A stretch of 49,294 nt of DNA from assembly GCF_949287625.1 (NCBI RefSeq), contig NZ_CASEGO010000015.1, forward strand, positions 1 through 49,294, read 5' to 3'. The notes beneath the pieces were generated by a model. The model was not told where the DNA came from, did not search any database, and saw nothing but the letters and a program-made list of their open reading frames with translations. This DNA is from an uncultured Brachyspira sp. Lineage in GTDB: Bacteria > Spirochaetota > Brachyspiria > Brachyspirales > Brachyspiraceae. The translations under genes were made by a program, and so were the position numbers. This document shows positions 43,330 to 49,294 of the stretch, one piece after another. Numbering within the stretch: the stretch's first letter is position 1; every line of letters begins with the position of its first letter.

Positions 43330-43568
43330 GACTTGTTTCAAAACTAAATTAAGAAATATTTATACTATTTTGATTTTTAGTATTTTTCTTTTTATAACTG
43401 GGGCTTTGCCCCAGACCACACTTCTTTTGGTGACCCAAAGAAGCAAAAGGACTGCATATTTATATACTAAAACAATAAGTTATACAACATATAAAACATT
43501 ATTTTGATAATTTATAAATTATCAAAATTTTATATATAATCTTGTCAAATACTTTTGAAACAAGTCTA
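43328..43568 (-). mobile_element. MITE-like element, copy C (241 bp, reverse orientation)
   Basis: Ends are TA-GACTTGTTTCAAAA and TTTTGAAACAAGTC-TA. Relative to A and B it is inverted: the GGGGC-TTT-GCCCC hairpin lies near the left end, followed by the CTTCTTTTGG...CCAAAGAAG hairpin and the TTATACAACAT block. It is non-coding and lies between the convergent uvrB and zinc-dehydrogenase genes. Confidence 0.88.
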
Positions 43569-43622
43569 ATATTTTAAATTTAAAAAAATAACTTTAAAAA
43601 ATTATAGTTATTTAGGTATAAA

Positions 43623-44663
43623 TTAATCATATTCTACAGCTATTTTCATGCAGTTATCTTTTTTACTTTCAAATATATCATATCCTTTTAGAATATTATC
43701 TAATTTTATTCTATGAGTTATAAGAAAATCGGTATTTATTTTATCTTCTGATATAAGTTTTAATATTTCATCGCTATGAACGGCATCAACTCCCCCAGTT
43801 TTAAATATTAAATTCTTTCCATACATTATATTAAGCGGAAGTATCTGAGGCTTTTCATACATAGCAACTAAAGCAGCTGCTGAATTAGGACGTGCAATTT
43901 TCCAAGCTAATTCAAATGTATTATCTCCTCCAGCAGCCTCTATAACATTATCAGCAAGTCTTCCATTATTTATATCCTTTATAAACTCTTCAATATTTTC
44001 TGTTTTGTTTGGATTTATAAAAAAGTCTGCTAATCCTTTTTCTTTTGCTATATTTAATCTATTTTCATCTATATCCATAGCTATTATATTTTTTGCTCCA
44101 AATATTCTGGCACATATCATAGAGCAAAGTCCTACAGGTCCAGCTCCTATAACAGCCGCAGTATCATTATTTTTTACTTCTGAAAGCTCTGCCCCAAAAT
44201 ACCCGCTTGCTAAAATATCTCCTACAAACAAAGCCCTATCATAAGTTACATTTTCTGGAAGTATATTTAATGCTGTGTCGGCAAAAGGTACTCTCACATA
44301 TTGAGCCTGACAGCCATTAATACGGCATCCTATTTTCCAGCCGCCTATTTCACAATTATTTATAAAACCATTTTTGCAGTAATAGCATTCTCCGCAGAAA
44401 GTAATGCAGTTGCATGACACTCTATCGCCTATTTTTATTTTTTTTACATCCTTGCCTACTTCTATCACCTCTCCTACAAATTCATGTCCAAGAACAATAT
44501 TTTCTTTTGCTCTAGGAACAGCACCGTTAATTATATGCAAATCACTTGTACATATGCTTGATAATGTTACTTTTACTACTGCATCTTTTAAATCTAATAT
44601 TTTAGGATTTTCTATTTTTTTTAAATCTATTTTTTTATTACCTAAATAAACCAATCCCTTCAT
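43623..44663 (-). CDS. Zinc-dependent alcohol dehydrogenase (MDR family)
   Basis: A 346-residue medium-chain dehydrogenase. Catalytic-zinc residues are Cys38 (SSICTSD) and His60-Glu61 in GHE. The structural zinc site is the C-x2-C-x2-C-x7-C cluster near 90-105 (CGECYYCKNGFINNC). The Rossmann motif is AVIGAGPVGL (about 169-178) with an acidic Asp-x-Asp end of strand 2, favouring NAD. It is most like threonine or secondary-alcohol/polyol dehydrogenases; the substrate is unassigned. GGAAG precedes the ATG. It stands alone. Confidence 0.88.
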   Translation of the reverse strand: MKGLVYLGNKKIDLKKIENPKILDLKDAVVKVTLSSICTSDLHIINGAVPRAKENIVLGHEFVGEVIEVGKDVKKIKIGDRVSCNCITFCGECYYCKNGFINNCEIGGWKIGCRINGCQAQYVRVPFADTALNILPENVTYDRALFVGDILASGYFGAELSEVKNNDTAAVIGAGPVGLCSMICARIFGAKNIIAMDIDENRLNIAKEKGLADFFINPNKTENIEEFIKDINNGRLADNVIEAAGGDNTFELAWKIARPNSAAALVAMYEKPQILPLNIMYGKNLIFKTGGVDAVHSDEILKLISEDKINTDFLITHRIKLDNILKGYDIFESKKDNCMKIAVEYD

Positions 44664-44744
44664 AATATTTACTTCCTATTTTTATTGTTAATTATAACAT
44701 TAAAATTAATATATTTAAAATATTTAATTCATTAAAAATATGCA

Positions 44745-44772
44745 AATAAAAAGGGACTTTTTTAAAGCCCCT
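44745..44772 (-). terminator. Intrinsic terminator of dnaJ
   Basis: On the minus strand AGGGGCTTT, a three-base loop and AAAGTCCCT (44764-44772 with 44752-44760; one G-T pair) are followed by a T-run. It lies about 22 bases past the dnaJ stop. Confidence 0.88.
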
Positions 44773-44793
44773 AAATAATAATTATTATAAATT

Positions 44794-45924
44794 TTACCAA
44801 TTATTTCTGCTAGGTTTTCTTAAAGCAGGTTCATCATTATTCGGTATAACTTTTTTAAGCTCATTAAATAATCTTTTTTCTTCTGAAGATAATTTTGAAG
44901 AAACATCTATATTTACTATTACAAATAAATCGCCTCTTCCAGATCTATTTATATGAGTAGCACCGCTTCCTTTTAATTTAAATACCTGACCGCTATTAGT
45001 ACCTGCAGGTATTTTTATTTTAACTTTCTTTTTATCCAAAGTCTGTATATAAATATCAGCTCCTAATGCAGCCTGTACTATATTAATTCCTACTTCAGTT
45101 ATTAAATCTATACCGTCTCTAACAAAATATTGATGAGGAGCTACATGTATATATAAATACAAATCTCCTGCCACTCCTCCGCCTATTGCTTCACCCTCTC
45201 CGCTTACTCTAAGCTGAGTACTATCCTCAATACCCTTAGGTATATTAACAGATATAGTTTTATTTTTCTTAACAGTTCCAGTTCCATGACATTTTTTACA
45301 AGGAGTAGTTACTATAGAACCGCTTCCATTACATTTACTGCAGGTTCTTCTTACACTGAAAAATCCCTGAGCCATTCTCACTTCTCCGCTTCCTCCGCAG
45401 GTAGGACAAGTCTGAGTTTTAGTTCCGGGCTCTGCTCCTGTACCATGACAAACATCACATATATCATTTTTGTCAAGTTTGATTTCCATTTTCTTACCAA
45501 AAACAGCATCTTCCAAAGAAAGAGTAATATCATGTCTTAAATCATTTCCCCTTCTCTGAGACCTTGAAGATCTTCCAGAAAATCCTCCTCCAAAAAATGA
45601 ACTGAATATATCGTCTAAATCTCCAAATCCGCCAGAACCTCCAAACATCTGAGAGAAATCAAAACCGCCTCTGCCGTAAGCATCAGCAAAATCACTATGA
45701 ACACCTTGAAAACCAAACTGATCATATTGAGCACGCTTTTTCTCATCAGATAATATCTCATAGGCTTCAGCAGCTTCTTTAAACTTTTCTTCAGCCTCTT
45801 TATTTCCGGGGTTTCTGTCTGGGTGATACTGCATAGCTAATTTTCTATATGCTTTTTTTATTTCATCATTAGTAGCAGTCTTTGCCACTCCTAATACTTC
45901 ATAATAATCTCTTTTTTCTGCCAT
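44794..45924 (-). CDS. dnaJ: Chaperone DnaJ
   Basis: A 376-residue type A J protein, co-chaperone of DnaK. The J domain (about 1-70) holds HPD in YHPDRNPG. A Gly/Phe-rich region (about 75-125) follows, then four CxxCxGxG zinc-binding repeats (CDVCHGTG, CPTCGGSG, CSKCNGSG, CKKCHGTG) and two C-terminal beta domains. Length and order are normal. No dnaK or grpE is adjacent and no CIRCE operator is seen upstream. A short J protein gene lies 28 bases upstream on the same strand. Confidence 0.97.
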   Translation of the reverse strand: MAEKRDYYEVLGVAKTATNDEIKKAYRKLAMQYHPDRNPGNKEAEEKFKEAAEAYEILSDEKKRAQYDQFGFQGVHSDFADAYGRGGFDFSQMFGGSGGFGDLDDIFSSFFGGGFSGRSSRSQRRGNDLRHDITLSLEDAVFGKKMEIKLDKNDICDVCHGTGAEPGTKTQTCPTCGGSGEVRMAQGFFSVRRTCSKCNGSGSIVTTPCKKCHGTGTVKKNKTISVNIPKGIEDSTQLRVSGEGEAIGGGVAGDLYLYIHVAPHQYFVRDGIDLITEVGINIVQAALGADIYIQTLDKKKVKIKIPAGTNSGQVFKLKGSGATHINRSGRGDLFVIVNIDVSSKLSSEEKRLFNELKKVIPNNDEPALRKPSRNNW

Positions 45925-45952
45925 TTACTATATCCTCTGTATTAAATTAAAA

Positions 45953-46243
45953 TTATTTTTTTCTTCTGCTTAATATCAGACCTAATCCAAGCCCTGCAGC
46001 AGCTAAAGCCCCAACAACATATTTATTGGAGGCTATATATAAAATATTATACTGCATACGCTTTTCTTTGTCTGATAAAACCTCATAAGCCTCTGTTATA
46101 TCTATAAACATACGATTAGCTTTCTCATCTCCAGCATTTCTGTCTGGGTGATATTTCATAGCCAATTCTCTGTAAGATTTTTTTATTTTTTCATTACTGG
46201 AAAATATATTAACATTAAGTATTGCATAATAATCTTTATCCAT
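45953..46243 (-). CDS. Short tail-anchored J-domain protein
   Basis: A 96-residue protein: a J domain (about 1-66, HPD in KYHPDRNAG) followed directly by one hydrophobic helix (about 72-92, YVVGALAAAGLGLGLIL) and a basic RRKK end. It would recruit DnaK to the membrane face. There is no Gly/Phe or zinc region. AAGGA precedes the ATG by about ten bases. Its J domain is similar to that of the adjacent dnaJ (AMKYHPDRNAGDE; EAYEVLSDKEKR), so partial duplication of dnaJ is a plausible origin. Confidence 0.85.
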   Translation of the reverse strand: MDKDYYAILNVNIFSSNEKIKKSYRELAMKYHPDRNAGDEKANRMFIDITEAYEVLSDKEKRMQYNILYIASNKYVVGALAAAGLGLGLILSRRKK

Positions 46244-46268
46244 AATAAATATATCCTTATATTATTTT

Positions 46269-46961
46269 CTAATTATCAAAAAACATCAAACTCTCAACAA
46301 TAAATAATAACCCTGAAGCAATCCATATAGATTTAATACCAAATATCCTAGTAAAAAAACTGCCCAAAAAAGCTCCCAAAGTAAATGAAAAAAGAATGGT
46401 TAAATATATAAGTCCGTTCTTTAATCCTACTTTATCTCTATTAAATAAAAATCTAAATAAATTATCTGAAGCTGACTTTAAATTACCAGTACACATATTA
46501 GTAACATAAGTAAGTCCTTCAACCTTATTAAAAGTTATCATTAAAGTTGCCGACATAAATGATATAACACTTACAACTATAATGTTTGAAATACCTTTAT
46601 GCATAAAACCAACTATAAAAAGTATAACAGCTGCCATTAATATAATAACATATTCCAATTCCATTAACTTTTTTTTATTCAAAACTTTTTTAATATATAA
46701 AGCAGTCCAAATTCCAATAATAAAAACACAAATAGGTATCAAATAATGCATAGTAAGAGCAAACTCTTTTTTAGCCAAATGCATAGCAAAAAATATCATA
46801 TTACCAGTCTGAGCATAAGCAAATACTCCGTCTCTGGTAACATAAGTATAAGCATCTACAAATCCGCCTACCAAAGTAAGTATAGAAGCTATATATATAG
46901 TTTCTGTTGTATGAATGGATTCATTTTTTCTTTTAATAAAAGCTATAAAACTATTTTTCAC
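46269..46961 (-). CDS. DUF1275 (YoaK) family membrane protein
   Basis: A 230-residue protein with about six membrane helices. The family signature is near the start: GGFVDAYTYVTRDGVFAYAQ and QTGNMI, and the second repeat includes NMCTGNLKSA. The function of the family is not established; a small-molecule transporter is possible. The start is GTG, with GAGG about eight bases upstream. The J-protein gene lies 25 bases downstream on the same strand. Confidence 0.85.
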   Translation of the reverse strand: MKNSFIAFIKRKNESIHTTETIYIASILTLVGGFVDAYTYVTRDGVFAYAQTGNMIFFAMHLAKKEFALTMHYLIPICVFIIGIWTALYIKKVLNKKKLMELEYVIILMAAVILFIVGFMHKGISNIIVVSVISFMSATLMITFNKVEGLTYVTNMCTGNLKSASDNLFRFLFNRDKVGLKNGLIYLTILFSFTLGAFLGSFFTRIFGIKSIWIASGLLFIVESLMFFDN

Positions 46962-47026
46962 TTTACCGCCTCAATTTTATTGCCAAATATTATAACATAA
47001 AAAAATATTTTTAGAAGCATATTTAA

Positions 47027-47848
47027 TTATTTAGCACCATTGGCTTTTAATAATTCTGCTACATCTAAATGACTATTTTTTAAAGCATATTTAAAAGCAT
47101 GCCTGTCATTTTTCACATCTGCCCCATTATCAATTAAATATTTTACTACTTCTAAATGTCCGTTTTTTGAGGCATTACTTAAACTTGTAGCTGCGTATTT
47201 ATCACCTATTATATTAATATCTGCTCCATTCTCAATTAAATATTTTACTATATCCAAATGTCCATTTCCAGAAGCATATAATAAGGCAGTTCTGTAGGAA
47301 TAATCTCTCATATTAACATCAGTTCCTAATTCTATTAAATATCTAACTATATCTAAATAACCATTTTCAGAAGCATACATTAAAGCATGTCTATCATTTT
47401 TAAATTCTGCCCCTTTATCTATAAGCAGTTTTACCAATTCTAAATTACCATTTTTGGCAGCAGAACTTAATGCATGTCGGTCATTTGATGCTTCGTATCC
47501 TTTTTCTAATAAATACTTTGCTATTTTTTTATATCCTTTTTCTAAAGAATACATCAAAGCATATCTGTCGTCTTTGAATTTTAAACCTTTATCTATAAGC
47601 AGTTTAACTATATCAAAATGACCATTTTTTGAAGCATAAGTTAAAGCTGTCTTGTAATAGTAATCTTTTATATTAATATCCGCTCTATTATCAATTAAAT
47701 ATTTTACTATATCTAAACAGCCATTTTCAGAAGCATACATCAAAGGCGTTTTATAATAATCATCTTCTGTATTAACATCATATCCAGATGATATTAAATA
47801 TTTTACTCTTTCAAAATCATTATTTTTAACAGCCTCTAATAATTTCAT
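47027..47848 (-). CDS. Ankyrin-repeat protein
   Basis: A 273-residue protein made of about eight ankyrin repeats of 30-33 residues (for example TPLMYASENGCLDIVKYLID and TALTYASKNGHFDIVKLLID). There is no signal peptide, so a cytoplasmic protein-binding role is likely. Several repeats are degenerate and shorter (about 30 residues) where DRHALMYA replaces the usual TPL segment. No ribosome-binding site is apparent. It lies just downstream of the Rpn nuclease gene and near another ankyrin gene at the right edge. Confidence 0.88.
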   Translation of the reverse strand: MKLLEAVKNNDFERVKYLISSGYDVNTEDDYYKTPLMYASENGCLDIVKYLIDNRADINIKDYYYKTALTYASKNGHFDIVKLLIDKGLKFKDDRYALMYSLEKGYKKIAKYLLEKGYEASNDRHALSSAAKNGNLELVKLLIDKGAEFKNDRHALMYASENGYLDIVRYLIELGTDVNMRDYSYRTALLYASGNGHLDIVKYLIENGADINIIGDKYAATSLSNASKNGHLEVVKYLIDNGADVKNDRHAFKYALKNSHLDVAELLKANGAK

Positions 47849-47874
47849 GTTCTAAATAATAACTAATTACAAAA

Positions 47875-48792
47875 TTACAATTTTAAAATTTCTTCGGTAC
47901 TTAAACCTGTTATTTTGCTTATTAAATTTATATCAAGATTTTCATTCTTCATATTTTTAGCCAAAACATATTTTTCTTTTTCGATACCTTTTTCAATACC
48001 TTTTTCTATACCCTTTGATATGCCTTTTCTCTCAGCCTCTGCTAATTCATAATCAAGCATTCTTTTATTAAAATATTCATCAGCCTCTTTTCTTCTATAA
48101 CTGTCTATTAAAGGATTAGTATGTACAAACGATTCGGATTTTAATTTTACCTCTTCAAATATAGTATCTTCTTTCAATAAATTTTCCATTTTATCCCCCT
48201 TAAAAAATTTTAACCAAGATAAAAATTTCTTCTCTGCTTCATCATAACTTGAATTAAAATTAAATTTAGGAAGCTCTATATAATGAAGCTGACAATGATT
48301 AGTAAGTATTCTGTTATGTTTAATCTCTTTCAAAACATAGCAAGTATGAATATCATTTATATCATACATCAAATTAAAATTCAAAATATTAATGCTTATT
48401 ACTGGACATAAATTATTATAATTATCACCCTTATTTAACATAACAGCATAACCATTAGCCCAATAAAACAAACTCCTGTAAATAAACTCAATATTGCCCT
48501 GAGACTGTATCTCTATAATAACAACTTCTCCGCTGTCAGTGGTACACCTTATATCCATCACAGACTCTTTAGATTCTAAATATTTGCTTAGGTTAAAGGG
48601 ATTAAGAATCTCAGCTTTTACAAAAGTTTTGAAATTCATATTTTTCATAACAGAATTTATAAAACTAAGTATTATTCTCTCATTACCTTTCTCTGAAAAT
48701 AAATACCTTATATAGCAGTCATTTATTCTGTTCATATTATCAACAGTGATAATTTCTTTTTTAAGTTTTTCAAGATACTCTGAATATTCCAT
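47875..48792 (-). CDS. Rpn-family recombination-promoting nuclease / PD-(D/E)XK transposase-like protein
   Basis: A 305-residue protein of the Rpn (YhgA-like) family. The start is the ATG at 48792: the longer frame begins with a TTG inside the -35 box of a perfect promoter. The PD-(D/E)XK core is MDIRCTTDSGEVVIIEIQSQ, with Asp, Glu and Gln at the expected spacing, then the RSLFYWANGY helix. A Glu/Lys/Gly/Ile repeat region (KGIEKGIEKGIEKE) of 12-base DNA repeats precedes the C-terminal LISKITGLSTEEILKL motif, both typical of the family. RpnA of E. coli promotes recA-independent recombination. Two ankyrin genes flank it. Confidence 0.88.
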   Translation of the reverse strand: MEYSEYLEKLKKEIITVDNMNRINDCYIRYLFSEKGNERIILSFINSVMKNMNFKTFVKAEILNPFNLSKYLESKESVMDIRCTTDSGEVVIIEIQSQGNIEFIYRSLFYWANGYAVMLNKGDNYNNLCPVISINILNFNLMYDINDIHTCYVLKEIKHNRILTNHCQLHYIELPKFNFNSSYDEAEKKFLSWLKFFKGDKMENLLKEDTIFEEVKLKSESFVHTNPLIDSYRRKEADEYFNKRMLDYELAEAERKGISKGIEKGIEKGIEKEKYVLAKNMKNENLDINLISKITGLSTEEILKL

Positions 48793-48820
48793 ACCAGCCT
48801 TTAAAAATAGTTGTATGCTT

Positions 48821-48849
48821 ATTATACTAGTATTAAAGTAAATTGTCAA
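48821..48849 (-). promoter_or_regulatory. Consensus promoter of the Rpn gene
   Basis: On the minus strand TTGACA (48844-48849), 17-base spacer, TATAAT (48821-48826), a perfect match to the sigma-70 consensus. It gives a leader of about 20 bases before the ATG at 48792. Confidence 0.88.
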
Positions 48850-48874
48850 AGAACAAAATTTTAAATATATTTTA

Positions 48875-49294
48875 TTATTTAGCCCCTTTTGATTTTAAAA
48901 ATTCTGCTACTTTTAAACGACTATATTTGATAGCATATCCAAAAGCAGTTATACCCTTTTTATCATTAAAATTTATATCAGCTCCTTTATCTAGCAAATA
49001 TTTTACTACTTCCAAATACCCATTCTCTGAAGCATATATCAAAGCTGTTCTATTATCATTATCTTTAGCATTTACATCAGCACCTTTATCTAGTAGATAT
49101 TTCACTATTTCTAAATAACCATATTCAGAAGCCACCATCAAAGCTGTTACATTATTATTACTTTTAGCATTTATATCAGCACCTTTATCTATCAAATATT
49201 TCACTACTTCCAAATGCCCATTCTCTGAAGCAAACATCAAAGCTGTCCAATTACCAAATTCATCTTTAGCATTTATATCAGCACCTTTATCTAT
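48875..49294 (-). CDS. Ankyrin-repeat protein, 5' part beyond the window
   Basis: The frame stays open to the last base, so this is a C-terminal fragment of at least 139 codons. An internal ATG at 49240 is only a Met within a repeat. Four ankyrin units are visible, three of them nearly perfect 33-residue copies (TALM(I)xASENGYLEVVKYLLDKGAD type) whose DNA is also similar with a 99-base period, so unequal recombination could change the repeat number. It stops 26 bases before the Rpn gene's promoter. Confidence 0.9.
   Translation of the reverse strand: MDKGADINAKDEFGNWTALMFASENGHLEVVKYLIDKGADINAKSNNNVTALMVASEYGYLEIVKYLLDKGADVNAKDNDNRTALIYASENGYLEVVKYLLDKGADINFNDKKGITAFGYAIKYSRLKVAEFLKSKGAK

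Noticed and set aside
45925..45952. CIRCE heat-shock operator before dnaJ
   Set aside because: No TTAGCACTC/GAGTGCTAA inverted repeat is present upstream of dnaJ or of the short J-protein gene.
47980..48040. CRISPR-like or regulatory repeat in the Rpn gene
   Set aside because: The 12-base repeats encode the Gly-Ile-Glu-Lys segment typical of the Rpn family and have no spacers.
48793..48849. Longer Rpn reading frame starting at TTG
   Set aside because: The TTG is part of a perfect -35 box and the region holds the whole promoter, so it cannot be translated from that transcript.

Overview
The window looks like chromosome of an anaerobic spirochaete, most likely Brachyspira. The base composition is very AT-rich, with A/T-ending codons and A/T-only spacers. 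The gene content also fits: a periplasmic and lipoprotein-rich set, a CheX-type phosphatase, anaerobic Fe-S enzymes, ankyrin-repeat proteins with Rpn-type nucleases, and SpoIVB-like and RicT-like proteins without sporulation genes. The species is inferred from style and gene content, not from any search.

Layout. 1-250: a pentanucleotide repeat at the extreme left edge that forms the start of a leftward reading frame, then the ilvD promoter. 251-4480: ilvD, a structured leader with a 15-codon ORF ahead of an iron-type alcohol/glycerol dehydrogenase homologue, and thiM under a TPP riboswitch. 4481-7527: a methyltransferase, a replication-initiator-like HTH protein, a long inverted repeat, and a divergent SPASM radical-SAM enzyme that appears leaderless. 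7544-13895 (minus): uvrC, mnmH, a haemolysin-III homologue, a two-gene ATPase/nuclease cassette that may be an anti-phage system, and a lipoprotein. 14074-20248: ricT, a probable Fe-S tryptophanyl-tRNA synthetase, and dnaE. 20529-27101 (plus): CheX phosphatase, lipoprotein amidase, CNNM/CorC protein, CapA-like lipoprotein, and a JAB-DinG helicase fusion. 27299-31094 (minus): SpoIVB-like S55 peptidase and a secreted propeller protein. 31289-33742 (plus): bifunctional-nuclease homologue and two exported proteins. 33946-36861 (minus): tRNA-Cys, a class B PBP and a PfkB kinase. 37129-43273 (plus): TPR protein, two M23 peptidases flanking a membrane-anchored propeller, and uvrB. 43623-49294 (minus): zinc ADH, dnaJ, a tail-anchored J protein, a DUF1275 protein, and two ankyrin genes around an Rpn nuclease, the last running off the edge.

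Themes. Nucleotide-excision repair (uvrB, uvrC and the damage-related JAB-DinG helicase), envelope remodelling (two M23 peptidases, amidase, PBP, CapA) and tRNA function (tRNA-Cys, trpS, mnmH) are all represented. A small family of non-autonomous elements with TA-flanked GACTTGTTTCAAAA terminal inverted repeats occupies four of the six tail-to-tail gene junctions. The two other convergent junctions carry a plain hairpin or almost no spacer.

Several starts differ from the longest reading frame because a ribosome-binding site, a promoter or a tRNA lies inside the longer version: the ATPase, propeller protein, PfkB kinase, PBP and Rpn nuclease. Both window ends lie in repeats, so this may be one whole contig broken at repeats.
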